Notes under the pieces: model-generated | What the model was told of the DNA's origin: nothing | What the model saw: the letters and a program-made list of their open reading frames with translations, nothing else | The model's database searches: none | NCBI RefSeq assembly: GCF_020883495.1 | Contig: NZ_CP086611.1 | Span: forward strand, 308,553 to 372,552 | Direction: 5' to 3' | Origin: Shinella zoogloeoides | GTDB taxonomy: Bacteria > Pseudomonadota > Alphaproteobacteria > Rhizobiales > Rhizobiaceae | Length of the DNA: 64,000 bases | Position numbers and translations under genes: made by a program | Part shown: positions 52,714 to 61,913 of the stretch, one piece after another | Layout of the letters: each line of letters begins with the position of its first letter | Numbering within the stretch: position 1 is the stretch's first letter

Positions 52714-54450
52714 TCAGATCCGCTCGGCCATGGACACGGTGAAGATGCCCCATTTGTCGATGCGCTGCTCGATCTTGCGGAAGCCGGCCGCCGCGACGAG
52801 CTGGTCCATCTCCTGCTGCGTGCGCCGGCGCATGATCCAGGCCGCCCCGCCGCGATGGGAGGTCAGCGCCCGGGCGATCATCTCCAGTTGCGGATGCCAG
52901 GGCTGGCCGGTGTAGAGGAGCAATGCGCCCGGTTCCATCGCCCTTGCGAGGCCGGCAAGGGAGGCTTCGATCTGGGCATTGTCCGGGAAGAGTTCGTAGA
53001 GGCCGGACACGATGGAGAGCGTCGGTCGCGGCTCGGTCGCCGCCAGCGCCTCCGTATCGAAGGCGTCGGCGCGGTGGAAGGAGGCCACGGCCTGCAGGCC
53101 GCGCTCGGCGATCAGCGCCGTGCCCTTGTCCACATTGATCGGCGAATAGTCCTGCAGGCGGATGCTCTCGGGCTTGGCCTCGGAAGCGGCGACGGCGTCG
53201 AGCACGTAGCGCCCATGGCCGGCGGCGATGTCGAGCAGGCGCAGCGGCTTGCCTTCCGCCTTCAGGCGGGCGAGCGCCTTGCCGATCAGCTCTTCCAGAT
53301 GGATCTTGCGTTGACGGATGCCGCGCCAGCCGATGGCGTCGAGGAACTGCCGGTCGATCAGCCGCCCGCCCGGGCCGAGGCCGCGCGGTTCGTCTTCATA
53401 GACGTAGTCCAGTGTCGAGCCGGAATCGAAGCCGGTGCCAAGGCCCGTCGCGATGCCCTTGGAGAACAGGCCGCCGATGCGGATGGAGGCGCGTGTCAGC
53501 GCCCAGTAGAGGCCGCGCGGTGAAAGGAGCGAAAGCGGCGTCGCCAGCCGGTCGGCCTCGTCGCGGGTATAGCCGGAAAGATGCGCGCGCCGCATGTCCG
53601 CCACGATGGGTGGCTCGGCAAAGCGCACCAGCAGGAAGGCGCGGACCTTTTCCAGCGCCTTTGCCCGGTCCTTCTCGCCGAGCGTGTCATGGTAGAAGCC
53701 GGGCAGCACGTGGCGTTCCTTGATCGTGCCGCCGAGATTTTCGAAGAAACGGTGCTGCGGCGCGTGGCGCACGACAAAATCGCTGCCGGAAATGAGAAGC
53801 TGCGTCGGGACAGTGATGGCGCGGGCATCGGCCACCACGCGGTCGGCGGCCTCGTAGAGTTCCAGCAGGATGTTGGAGGCGATGGGGCGGGTGATCAGCG
53901 GATCGGCCTCGAAGGAGGCAATGCGCGCCGGATCATGCGTCAGGAAGCGCGCCTTGACGTAGGAATTGACGAAGAACGTGCCCTTCAGCTTCTGCCAGAG
54001 CGCGATGCCCTCCTTGGCGAAGGGCACATACAGCTTCACGTCGAAGGCCGGCGAGGCGAGCACCAGCGCGCGGATATCCGGCGCATAGTCATGCACCCAG
54101 GTCGCCGCCAGCACCGCGCCGACGCTCTTGGCGACGACGGCGGTATCCTCCACCGCAAAGCCGTCGGTCTCCCGGATATGGCGGACGAAGCAATCGAGGT
54201 CGCGCACCGAATGGGCGAAGGAGGGCGAATGGCCGCGCTCGCCGGGGGAGCGGCCGTGTCCGCGCGCATCCCAGGCGTAGAAGGCGTAGTCGTCGAGGCC
54301 GAGTTCCTCGGCGATATGGGCCACGCGTCCGCCATGTTCGTGGCCGCGATGCAGGAGCACGATTGCGCCCTTCGCCGCGCCGGAGCGGGCAGGCCAGACG
54401 CGGTAGAAGAGCTCAACGCCGTCGTGGCTGGCGAACGTCTTTTCGATCAT
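52714..54450 (-). CDS. ynbC: Alpha/beta hydrolase - SAM methyltransferase fusion (YnbC-like)
   Basis: 578 residues from the ATG at 54450 (AAGGA 9 bases upstream); the frame also allows 54480. The N-terminal lysophospholipase-like hydrolase (about 1-290) has LLHRGHEHGGR, WDARGHGRSPG, and a nucleophile elbow AKSVGA in which the first Gly is Ala. The C-terminal methyltransferase (about 345-560) has the SAM loop LDIAAGHGRY. The same two-domain protein is YnbC of E. coli. First gene of the operon YnbC-YnbD-membrane protein-PlsC-YnbB, divergent from the YnbA-like gene. The product is unknown. Confidence 0.88.
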   Translation of the reverse strand: MIEKTFASHDGVELFYRVWPARSGAAKGAIVLLHRGHEHGGRVAHIAEELGLDDYAFYAWDARGHGRSPGERGHSPSFAHSVRDLDCFVRHIRETDGFAVEDTAVVAKSVGAVLAATWVHDYAPDIRALVLASPAFDVKLYVPFAKEGIALWQKLKGTFFVNSYVKARFLTHDPARIASFEADPLITRPIASNILLELYEAADRVVADARAITVPTQLLISGSDFVVRHAPQHRFFENLGGTIKERHVLPGFYHDTLGEKDRAKALEKVRAFLLVRFAEPPIVADMRRAHLSGYTRDEADRLATPLSLLSPRGLYWALTRASIRIGGLFSKGIATGLGTGFDSGSTLDYVYEDEPRGLGPGGRLIDRQFLDAIGWRGIRQRKIHLEELIGKALARLKAEGKPLRLLDIAAGHGRYVLDAVAASEAKPESIRLQDYSPINVDKGTALIAERGLQAVASFHRADAFDTEALAATEPRPTLSIVSGLYELFPDNAQIEASLAGLARAMEPGALLLYTGQPWHPQLEMIARALTSHRGGAAWIMRRRTQQEMDQLVAAAGFRKIEQRIDKWGIFTVSMAERI

Positions 54451-54567
54451 GCTGTCGTTCCTTAACCGAGAGATCATCACCTATACGGATGAGCCCACAG
54501 GTTTGCAGTTGATTTCATTGCATTGCGTCTGCATTTGTTGAAGGCAATCGAGCGGATTCGAGCTTTC

Positions 54568-55164
54568 ATGTCGATCTATAAACTGAAATCGTCTTTCCAG
54601 AACTTGTTGCGCCCGCTGGTCGGGCGACTGGCCGCCATGGGGCTGACCGCCAATCAGGTGACTCTCGTCGCCGCTATCGTCTCGGTAGCAATAGGCGGGC
54701 TTCTCGTGGCGCGGCCCGAGCCGGCGCTCTTCGCGCTGGTGCCGGTCTGGATGTTTTTGCGCATGGCCTTCAATGCCGTGGATGGCATGCTGGCGCGCGA
54801 GCATGGGCAGAAGAGCGCGCTTGGCGGCTATCTCAACGAGATCACGGATGTCGTATCCGACGCGGCGCTCTACGTGCCCTTCGCGCTCATCGCCCCCTTC
54901 TCGCTGCCCTGGCTGACGGCGATCGTCTTCCTTGCGACGCTGACCGAATTTGTCGGCGTTCTCGGCGCGGTCCACGGCAACGGCCGCAATTACGAAGGAC
55001 CGATGGGCAAGAGCGACCGGGCGCTGCTGTTCGGCGCGCTCGGCGCGCTCGTGGCAGGCTTCGGCACGCTGCCGGCCTGGACATGGCATATCCAGCCGAT
55101 GGCCTGCGTCCTTCTCGCCTGGACGGTGGTGAACCGCGTGCGCAGCGGCCTCGCCGAAGGCTGA
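54568..55164 (+). CDS. ynbA: CDP-alcohol phosphatidyltransferase family protein (YnbA-like)
   Basis: 198 residues from the ATG at 54568, with about five membrane segments. It aligns to the family motif D-x2-DG-x2-AR-x8-G-x3-D-x3-D as N69-AV-D72-G-ML-AR-x8-G86-x3-N90-x3-D94. Two of the four metal-binding or catalytic aspartates are therefore asparagine. It would exchange CMP of CDP-diacylglycerol for an alcohol to form a phospholipid, if active in the usual way. Divergent from the YnbC-like gene, 117 bp between starts. The partner set matches E. coli ynbABCD. Confidence 0.85.
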   Translation: MSIYKLKSSFQNLLRPLVGRLAAMGLTANQVTLVAAIVSVAIGGLLVARPEPALFALVPVWMFLRMAFNAVDGMLAREHGQKSALGGYLNEITDVVSDAALYVPFALIAPFSLPWLTAIVFLATLTEFVGVLGAVHGNGRNYEGPMGKSDRALLFGALGALVAGFGTLPAWTWHIQPMACVLLAWTVVNRVRSGLAEG

Positions 55165-55168
55165 GGCG

Positions 55169-56485
55169 TCAGCGTTTGCCGGTGAAGCGGGCGGGCGTCG
55201 GCCGGCCCGTCACCTGTTCCCAATGCTCGTCCGCCCGTCGCTCGAAGGTCGCAGCATCCCGGGCGTCGCTCTGGTAGAAGGCGCCGCGCGGCACGTCCGG
55301 CGCATAGACCTGCTCGCTCCAGCCGCGCCCGTCGTCATGCGGGAAAGCGTAGCCGACATGGCCGAGCGCCGCCGCTCCCTTGTAGTGGGCGTCGCGCAGA
55401 TGCATCGGCACCGCCGAGGGCGCTTCGCTCGCTACATGGGCGAGCGCCAGCCCGATGCCGCGGCAGGCGGAGTTGGATTTTGGCGCGCGGGCGACGTGCA
55501 GGGCGGCGTGGGCCAGCACGATCTGCGCTTCGGGATAGCCGATCTTCTCCACTGCATGGAGGGCCGCGACGGCGGTCTGTAGCGCGGTATTGTCGGCAAG
55601 GCCGACATCTTCCGAGGCGTGGATCATGATGCGGCGGGCGATGTAGCGCGGATCCTCGCCGCCATGGACCAGCCGGGCGAGCCAGTAGAGCGTTGCGTCC
55701 GGGTCGGAGCCGCGCATGGATTTCACGAAGGCGGAGACCACGTCGTAATGGGCGTCGCCCGAGCGGTCGTGGTTGACGGGTGCGGCCGCATAGGCCTCCT
55801 CGACCATCGCCTCCGATATGACGACCGGTTTGCCGGGCGCATGGCCGACGGCGAGGCTCTCCAGCACGGTCAGCGCGCGGCGGGCGTCGCCCCCGGAACG
55901 TCCGGCGATCCGGCGCAGTTGCTCCGGCGCAAGCTCCACGGTGATGCCGCGCGCCGCCAGATGCTGGAGGCCCCGTCGAACCACCTCTTCCATCTCCTCG
56001 ATGCTCAGCGGTTCGAGCTTCAGGATCGTCGAGCGGGAGATGAGAGCGGGCGTCAGCGTGTGATAGGGGTTGCCGGTCGTCGCGCCGATAAAGTCGGCGA
56101 CGCCCTCTTCGCAGAGGGCAAGCAGGTGGTCCTGCTGCGTCGCGCTGAAGCGATGCACCTCGTCCGCGAAGAGCAGGGTCGGGCGCATGCGCGCCTCGTC
56201 GGCGATCTTGCGGATATCGGCGACATTGTTGTGCGCGGCATGCAGCGGGCGGAAATTCTTGCCGAGCATGTTGCCGATGGCACGGGCAATCGAGGTTTTC
56301 CCGAGGCCCGGCGGGCCGTAGAGGATGATGCTGCCGAGCCTTCCGGCGGCGATGCGCCGGCGCAGCATGGTGCCGGGGCCGATGACCTTCTCCTGCCCGA
56401 TCACATCGTCCAGCGTCGCCGGGCGCAGCTCCGCCGCCAGCGGCATCGAGCCGGTGCGCGGCGCGGCGTCGAAAAGGTCGCTCAT
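55169..56485 (-). CDS. rarA: Replication-associated recombination protein A (MgsA/RarA)
   Basis: 438-residue AAA+ ATPase related to clamp loaders that acts at stalled forks. Walker A is GPPGLGKTS (from Gly57) and Walker B is LLFADEVHRF, with a sensor region GATTGNPYHTL and the MgsA C-terminal domain including GVYFPHD-like GYAFPHDDG. Full family length. It converges on the ynbA-like gene with 4 bp between stops. Confidence 0.96.
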   Translation of the reverse strand: MSDLFDAAPRTGSMPLAAELRPATLDDVIGQEKVIGPGTMLRRRIAAGRLGSIILYGPPGLGKTSIARAIGNMLGKNFRPLHAAHNNVADIRKIADEARMRPTLLFADEVHRFSATQQDHLLALCEEGVADFIGATTGNPYHTLTPALISRSTILKLEPLSIEEMEEVVRRGLQHLAARGITVELAPEQLRRIAGRSGGDARRALTVLESLAVGHAPGKPVVISEAMVEEAYAAAPVNHDRSGDAHYDVVSAFVKSMRGSDPDATLYWLARLVHGGEDPRYIARRIMIHASEDVGLADNTALQTAVAALHAVEKIGYPEAQIVLAHAALHVARAPKSNSACRGIGLALAHVASEAPSAVPMHLRDAHYKGAAALGHVGYAFPHDDGRGWSEQVYAPDVPRGAFYQSDARDAATFERRADEHWEQVTGRPTPARFTGKR

Positions 56486-56607
56486 GGGATCCCCCGTCGA
56501 ATGGCTCTGTCCAGTCGGCCGGGCGGAAAGGAACCCCGCCGCCGGCCGGAAGACGTCCGTCTACCGGCCGAAGCGGGCGGGGTCAAAGGCAATCGTGCGG
56601 CGCGCGT

Positions 56608-57378
56608 TCAGTGGAGGCCGAAGAGGTTCAGCAATTCCTCGCGATGGCGCACGAAATCCGGGGCGCTGCGGTCGCGCGGGCGGGGCAGGTCGATCTCGAT
56701 CAGGCGCGGGGCCGCGTTCTTTTCGCGTGGCAGGATGAGAATGCGGTCGGCGAGATAGATGGCCTCCTCCAGATCGTGGGTGACGAGGATGGTGGTCACG
56801 TCCTCGTCGCGCCAGATGCGCGTCAGTTCCTGCTGCATGCCGATCTTCGTCATGGCGTCGAGCGCGCCGAGCGGCTCGTCCAGAAGCAGGATTTCCGGGC
56901 GGACGGCGAGCGCCCGGGCGATACCGACGCGCTGCGCCATGCCGCCGGAAAGCTGGCGCGGATAGGCGTTCTCGAAGGCCTGAAGGCCGACGAGATGCAC
57001 GTAGCGGCGCGCCCGGTTGCGCGCTTCCGCCCGGCCGACGCCGCGCGTGTCGAGGCCGAAGGCGACATTTTCCAGCACGGTCAGCCAGGGCAGCAGGCGC
57101 GGCTCCTGGAAGATGACGGCGCGCTCCGCGCCGACGCCCTCCACGGCCTTGCCGTCGATCAGCACCTCGCCGCCATCGGCATCTTCCAATCCGGCGAGAA
57201 TGCGCAGCAGCGTGGTCTTGCCCGAGCCGCTGGCACCGACGATGGCGAGGCTTTCGCCGGCGCGGATGTCGAGGTTGATGTCGTTGAGGACGGGCAAGGG
57301 CCGGCCGTTCAGGCTGTAGGATTTCGAGAGGTGACGGATCGTCACCTCTCCACGGGCGGTTTCAGGGGAAAGGCTCAT
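56608..57378 (-). CDS. ABC transporter ATP-binding protein, SsuB/TauB type
   Basis: 256 residues. Walker A is GASGSGKTT, the signature is LSGGMAQRVGIARAL, and Walker B is ILLLDEPLGALDAMTK. Last gene of the organosulfur operon; it energises the permease encoded at 58397. The start is 10 bp past the stop of the binding-protein gene. Confidence 0.92.
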   Translation of the reverse strand: MSLSPETARGEVTIRHLSKSYSLNGRPLPVLNDINLDIRAGESLAIVGASGSGKTTLLRILAGLEDADGGEVLIDGKAVEGVGAERAVIFQEPRLLPWLTVLENVAFGLDTRGVGRAEARNRARRYVHLVGLQAFENAYPRQLSGGMAQRVGIARALAVRPEILLLDEPLGALDAMTKIGMQQELTRIWRDEDVTTILVTHDLEEAIYLADRILILPREKNAAPRLIEIDLPRPRDRSAPDFVRHREELLNLFGLH

Positions 57379-57387
57379 CGGCGCACC

Positions 57388-58362
57388 TCAGTTCGTCGCC
57401 GTTTCGGGCGAATAGAGCACCTGGCGGGCGGAGAGCTGGCCTTCCTTCAGCTTGCCCTCGCGCACCAGCACATCGATCCAGAACTGGACGTCGCGTTCCA
57501 CCGGCAGGCCGCCGGCGCGCACGCCGAAGCCTTGGAAGTACTGGGCGATATCCGGGTTCTCGCCGCGCTTCTCCAGCGCCTTGGCGAAGACCTTGCGGGT
57601 TTCCTCCGGGTGTTCGCGGGCGTAGTCCAGCGCGCGGGCGGACTGTTCCACGAAGGTCTTGGCCGCCTCGGGATGCGCCTTCACGAAATCGCGCCGCAGC
57701 ACGACGAAGCCGCCAGCGATCTCGCCCAGCACCTCGGTGTCGCCGAAGATGGCGCGCAGGCCCCCGTTCTTGCGCGCCGCGCCCTCGAAGGTGGTCTGCC
57801 AGTAGCCGAAGGCCGAGACGTCGACCTGGCCGGAGCGCAGGACCTGTTCGAGCTGCGGGCCGGGCACGACGACCTGGTTGGCGGCATCCGAGGGCAGGCC
57901 CTCCTTATGCAGCGCCTCGCGGATCGTATAGTCGAGATGGGCGCCGAGCGTGTTCACCGCCACGCTCTTGCCGGCGATGTCCTTGATGCTTTTGATGGGG
58001 CTGTCTTCCAGCACGTAGAAGATCGACTGGACCTCCTTGTTGATGCCGTTCGACGGATAGGCGGCGACGAAGTCGTTGCCGCTGACGATGGAGTTGAGCA
58101 CAGCGGCGGTCGCGGCGCTGCCGATCTCCGCATCGCCCGAGGCGAGCGCGATCAGTGAGGCCGGGCCGCCAGCGGCATAGCCGATATTTTCCAGCGTGAT
58201 GCCGGTTCCCTCGAAATAGCCGAGCTCGGCGGCAAGCTCATGAGCGGAAAGGCCGCCCTGGCTGGCGAGGTAGCGCAGCTTGACGTCTTCCGCCGAAGCG
58301 GTGGCGGCAAGGCCGAGGAAAAGGGCTGCGGAAAGAAGAAGCTTGCGGGAATGGAAGGTCAT
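57388..58362 (-). CDS. ABC transporter substrate-binding protein, SsuA-like (aliphatic sulfonate/sulfonate-ester type)
   Basis: 324 residues from the ATG at 58362 (AAGGA 9 bases upstream). The signal peptide is about residues 1-24, ending ASA. The NMT1/SsuA fold shows GGPASLIALASGDAEIGSAATAAVLNS, then a GKSVAVNTLGAHLDY segment. It binds an organosulfur compound in the periplasm. The downstream ATPase and upstream permease complete the transporter. Confidence 0.9.
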   Translation of the reverse strand: MTFHSRKLLLSAALFLGLAATASAEDVKLRYLASQGGLSAHELAAELGYFEGTGITLENIGYAAGGPASLIALASGDAEIGSAATAAVLNSIVSGNDFVAAYPSNGINKEVQSIFYVLEDSPIKSIKDIAGKSVAVNTLGAHLDYTIREALHKEGLPSDAANQVVVPGPQLEQVLRSGQVDVSAFGYWQTTFEGAARKNGGLRAIFGDTEVLGEIAGGFVVLRRDFVKAHPEAAKTFVEQSARALDYAREHPEETRKVFAKALEKRGENPDIAQYFQGFGVRAGGLPVERDVQFWIDVLVREGKLKEGQLSARQVLYSPETATN

Positions 58363-58396
58363 GTCGGTGTCCTTTCGGAAAAGAAAAAAGAGAGGA

Positions 58397-59248
58397 TCAG
58401 ATGCCGGGCTGCGACCAGCGGCACAGCTTCTTCTGAAGAAGGACGAGCACGGCATTGGCGAGAAGCCCGAGCAGCGCCAGAAGCAGGATTGCCGCGAACA
58501 TCAGCGGGATCTGGAAATTGTACTGGGCGTTCATCACCTGGAAGCCGACGCCCTTGTTGGCGCCGATCATCTCGGCGGCGATGAGCAGCAGCAGTGCCGT
58601 GGTGGCCGACAGGCGCAGGCCGACGAAGATGGCCGGAACCGAGGCGGGCAGCACGACGCGGCGGAAGATGGCGAGGCGGCTCGCCCCATAGGTCCGCGCC
58701 ATCTCGATGAGCTTGCCGTCCACTTCCTTCACGCCGCCGATGGTCGACAGCAGGATCGGGAAGAGCGTCGCCCAGAAGATCACGAAGACCTTGGAGGTCT
58801 CGCCAAGCCCGAGCAGCAGGATGAAGACCGGATAGAGCGCGAGCGCGGAGGTCTGGCGGAAGAACTGGAGCAGGGGATCGAGCGCCTGTTCGACGACCCG
58901 CGCCTGCCCCATGACGAGGCCGAGCGGAATGCCGACGACGACGGCGGCGGCAAAGGCGATGCCGGCGCGCTGGAGGCTGATGGCGATATCGTCGAGGAGT
59001 GCCCCGCTGGCAAGGCCATTCCAGAGCGCCGAGACGATGACGTCGAGCGGCGGGAAGACGGACGGATTGACCCAGCCTCGCGTGCTGGCGATCTGCCAGA
59101 GCGCCAGGAAGGCCAGCACCAGCCCGTAGCGGGCGAAGACCGGCGTGAGGACGGCGTTCAGCCTTGCGAAGGGGGCGAGCGCCGGGCGCGGCCGGCCCGT
59201 GAGGCGGAAGTCGGCGCCCAGCGTGGAATTGATGTTCTCGTAGGACAT
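58397..59248 (-). CDS. ABC transporter permease, SsuC-like
   Basis: 283 residues with about six membrane segments. The EAA loop is MARTYGASRLAIFRRVVLPASVPAI, followed by RLSATTALLLLIAAEMIGANKGVGF. It is preceded by GGAGG. It belongs to the sulfonate/nitrate/taurine permease group and pairs with the binding protein 34 bp downstream. Confidence 0.92.
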   Translation of the reverse strand: MSYENINSTLGADFRLTGRPRPALAPFARLNAVLTPVFARYGLVLAFLALWQIASTRGWVNPSVFPPLDVIVSALWNGLASGALLDDIAISLQRAGIAFAAAVVVGIPLGLVMGQARVVEQALDPLLQFFRQTSALALYPVFILLLGLGETSKVFVIFWATLFPILLSTIGGVKEVDGKLIEMARTYGASRLAIFRRVVLPASVPAIFVGLRLSATTALLLLIAAEMIGANKGVGFQVMNAQYNFQIPLMFAAILLLALLGLLANAVLVLLQKKLCRWSQPGI

Positions 59249-59258
59249 GGTTTCCTCC

Positions 59259-60611
59259 CTATTCGGCGGCCTGAAGGGCAGCGCGCGCGCCGGCCCAGCG
59301 GTTGACGGGGAACGGCAGGCCGAGATTTTCGCGCAGCGTCCTGCCCTCGTAGGCCGTGCGGAACAGGCCGCGGCGCTGCAACTCGGGAATGACGAGATCG
59401 ACGAAGTCGTCGAGCGCAGTCGGCAACCAGGGCGGCAGGATGTTGAAGCCGTCGGCGGCTTCGTTCTCGAACCATTCCTGCAACGTATCGACGATGGTTT
59501 CCGGTGTGCCGACGATGGTGAAATGGCCGCGGGCGGTGGCCACCCACTGGTAGAGCTGACGGATGGAGAAGTTGTTCTCGTCGGCGATCTGGCGGATGAG
59601 CGCCTGCCGGCTCTTCATGCCCTCGGTCGGCGGGGCGGGCGGCAGCGGGCCGTCGACATCGTAGCCGCGCAGGTCGAGCGTGCCGCCGGTCAGGCCGTTG
59701 AGCAGGCCGACGCCGTCTTCCTCGAGGATCAGCCCGGTCAGCCGGTCGTATTTCTCCTGCGCCTCGGCCTGCGTGCGGCCGACGAAGGGCGCGACGCCGG
59801 GCATGACGAGGATATGGCCCGGATCCCGGCCGAGGCCGCGGGCGCGCGCCTTGATGTCGCGGTAGAATTCCTGCGCCGTCTCGATGTGCTGGTGGGCGGT
59901 GAAGATGACTTCGGCGGTGGCGGCCGCAAGCCCGCGCCCGTCCTCCGACTGGCCGGCCTGCACGATGACCGGATGGCCCTGCGGCGAGCGGGGTACGTTG
60001 AGCGGCCCGCGCACCTGGAAATGCTCGCCGCGATGATCGCTCTCATGCAGCTTTTCCGGCTGGTAGAAGGTGCCGCTCTCCTTGTCACGGATGAAGGCGT
60101 CGTCCTCGAAGCTGTCCCAGAGTTGCTTGACCACATCGACGTGCTCGGCCGCACGGCGATAGCGCGCGGCGTGGGGAAGCTGGGTGTCGCGGTTGAAGTT
60201 CTGCGCGGTCGGATCGCCCGTCGTGGTGACGACGTTCCAGCCGGCGCGCCCGCCGGAAATGAGGTCCAGCGAGGCGAATTTGCGCGCCGTGTTGTACGGC
60301 TCCTCATAGGTGGTGGAGGCGGTGGCGATGAAGCCGAGATTGCTCGTGACCGTGGAGAGCGCGGAGAAGAGCGTCACCGGCTCGAAGCCGGCGACGCGCG
60401 CATTGCCGCCTTCCCGCGCGCCGCCGAAGCCGACCGCGAGGTTGTCCGCCAGGAAATAGGCGTCGAAGAGGCCGCGCTCGGCCGTTTGGGCGAGCTGCTT
60501 GTGGAAGTCGAGGCTGGTCGCCCCGTCGGCCGGCTGGTCTGGGTGCCGCCAGGAGGCGATGTGCTGGCCGCCGCCGGGAAGGAATGCGCCAAGCCTGATC
60601 TTGCGTGTCAT
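59259..60611 (-). CDS. FMN-dependent monooxygenase, NtaA/SnaA/DszA (LLM) family
   Basis: 450 residues from the ATG at 60611. It is a luciferase-like monooxygenase that uses FMNH2 and O2. The N-terminus RKIRLGAFLPGGGQHIASWRHP, SGGRAGWNVVTT (near residue 140), and QAGQSEDGRGLAA are characteristic of the NtaA/SnaA/SoxA/DszA group. It probably oxidises the imported organosulfur or amino-acetate compound. It depends on reduced flavin from the gene upstream at 60729. The exact substrate is not decidable. Confidence 0.9.
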   Translation of the reverse strand: MTRKIRLGAFLPGGGQHIASWRHPDQPADGATSLDFHKQLAQTAERGLFDAYFLADNLAVGFGGAREGGNARVAGFEPVTLFSALSTVTSNLGFIATASTTYEEPYNTARKFASLDLISGGRAGWNVVTTTGDPTAQNFNRDTQLPHAARYRRAAEHVDVVKQLWDSFEDDAFIRDKESGTFYQPEKLHESDHRGEHFQVRGPLNVPRSPQGHPVIVQAGQSEDGRGLAAATAEVIFTAHQHIETAQEFYRDIKARARGLGRDPGHILVMPGVAPFVGRTQAEAQEKYDRLTGLILEEDGVGLLNGLTGGTLDLRGYDVDGPLPPAPPTEGMKSRQALIRQIADENNFSIRQLYQWVATARGHFTIVGTPETIVDTLQEWFENEAADGFNILPPWLPTALDDFVDLVIPELQRRGLFRTAYEGRTLRENLGLPFPVNRWAGARAALQAAE

Positions 60612-60728
60612 GTCGTTTCCTCTCGTGTCTGTCGAAGGTGGCGCGCGGCCACGGGTTCGCGATCCCGCTCTCGGCGGGTCATGCATGCGGGATGATGGGT
60701 GGAGTGCGGCCGGGAGGCCGTTCAGTCC

Positions 60729-61271
60729 TTAGCGGGGTACGGCGTGGTAGCGGCCGTCCTGGTAGAGCAGCGAATGGCCGGAGCCGATGTGGATGGCCAG
60801 AACCTTGCCGATGACGATGACATGGCTATGCCGTTCGATCGCCTCCTCGACGGTACAATCGATGGCCGCGGCGGCATCGACGAGCAGCGGCGCGCCGCTG
60901 ACAGCCGTCACCCATTCCGCGCCGCGATAGCGGTCCGGCCCGCGCAGGCCGCCACGGCCGGCGAACTGGTTGGCGAGCGTCTCATGGGCCGCGCCGGCGA
61001 TGTTGATGGCGAAATGGCCGAAGCGCTCGACGACGGGCCAAGTAGAGGAACTGCGGTTGAGGGAGACGAGCATGCGCGCCGGCTCGACGGAAAGCGCGGT
61101 GGCCGAGGTGACGGTCGCTCCCGTGCGGGCTTCCCCCTCCCCCGCCGTGATGATGCTGACGCCGCCGCCCAGCGTGCGCAGCGCCGCCTTCAGGCTGTCG
61201 GCGTCGGCCGGATGATCGAGCAGCGCCGTGCCGTGGATATTGAAATGCGTGTTCTCGACATGAGCATTCAT
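60729..61271 (-). CDS. Flavin reductase domain protein
   Basis: 180 residues. The flavin-reductase-like fold shows LKAALRTLGGGVSIITAG, then TVTSATALSVEPARMLVSLN, and a late IERHSHVIVIGKVLAI with the conserved His. It makes FMNH2 for the monooxygenase encoded 117 bp downstream. First gene of the five-gene operon. A 17-bp AT palindrome lies 87 bp upstream. Confidence 0.92.
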   Translation of the reverse strand: MNAHVENTHFNIHGTALLDHPADADSLKAALRTLGGGVSIITAGEGEARTGATVTSATALSVEPARMLVSLNRSSSTWPVVERFGHFAINIAGAAHETLANQFAGRGGLRGPDRYRGAEWVTAVSGAPLLVDAAAAIDCTVEEAIERHSHVIVIGKVLAIHIGSGHSLLYQDGRYHAVPR

Positions 61272-61355
61272 CGTTCCCGCTCCGCTGGAGACCCCTGATG
61301 TTCATAGGGATAACAAACGGAAGGGGGCGGCAGCAGGCACGGCTTTCTTAAATTG

Positions 61356-61374
61356 ACTATTTTTATAGAAAATA
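61356..61374. promoter_or_regulatory. AT palindrome upstream of the organosulfur operon
   Basis: TATTTT-TATAG-AAAATA (61358-61374) in a GC-rich genome, within the 195-bp gap before the flavin reductase start. The 13-mer starting at 61356 (ACTATTTTTATAG) matches the reverse strand of 16905-16917 ahead of the Rrf2 gene at 11 of 13 bases. It is a candidate promoter or operator. Confidence 0.4.
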
Positions 61375-61466
61375 TGCATATCGACCCTGCGAGCGTCCGG
61401 CATCTCCTGCCGGATGGGCGCGGGGCATGGAAAAGCGCGCCGCGCGATGGCGGCGCGCCTCGTCCT

Positions 61467-61859
61467 TCAGACGGCCCTGCGCCGCGCCGCCATCGCGGTC
61501 ACTTCCACTCTCATGCCGGGATCGGCGAGCGCGGCGACGCCCACGGCGCAGCGGACCGGGTAAGGCTTTTTGAAATAGGCGCAGTAGACCTCGTTGAAGA
61601 TCGGCCGCTCGGCGATATCGGTGAGGTAGATGGTCAGGTGGATGACGTCGGCAAGGCTGCTGCCGGCCTTTTCCAGCGAGGCCTTCAGGCTTTCCAGCGT
61701 CGCGACGCTCTGCGTGCGGATATCGCCGGTTTCCAGCGAGCCGTCCGCTCGCAGGGGAATATGCGTCGTCATCAGCAGGTTGCCGAGGCCGGCGACATCG
61801 GAGGAAATCTCGCTCTCGTCCGTGTCCTCGATGAAGAAGGGTGCGTTGTTGTCAGCCAT
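61467..61859 (-). CDS. RidA/YjgF family protein
   Basis: 130 residues from the ATG at 61859 (AGGAG 7 bases upstream). The family shows LETGDIRTQSVATLESLKASLEKAG, the conserved Arg in YPVRCAVGVAAL, and RVEVTAMA near the end. It probably detoxifies imine or enamine intermediates. It lies 54 bp downstream of the PLP enzyme gene on the same strand. It is only distantly similar to the RidA at 47835. Confidence 0.9.
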   Translation of the reverse strand: MADNNAPFFIEDTDESEISSDVAGLGNLLMTTHIPLRADGSLETGDIRTQSVATLESLKASLEKAGSSLADVIHLTIYLTDIAERPIFNEVYCAYFKKPYPVRCAVGVAALADPGMRVEVTAMAARRRAV

Positions 61860-61913
61860 GGCCTGTTCTCCTGTCATGCATGTCGCCGGCCGTGCGGCCG
61901 ATCCTGTTCCGTC

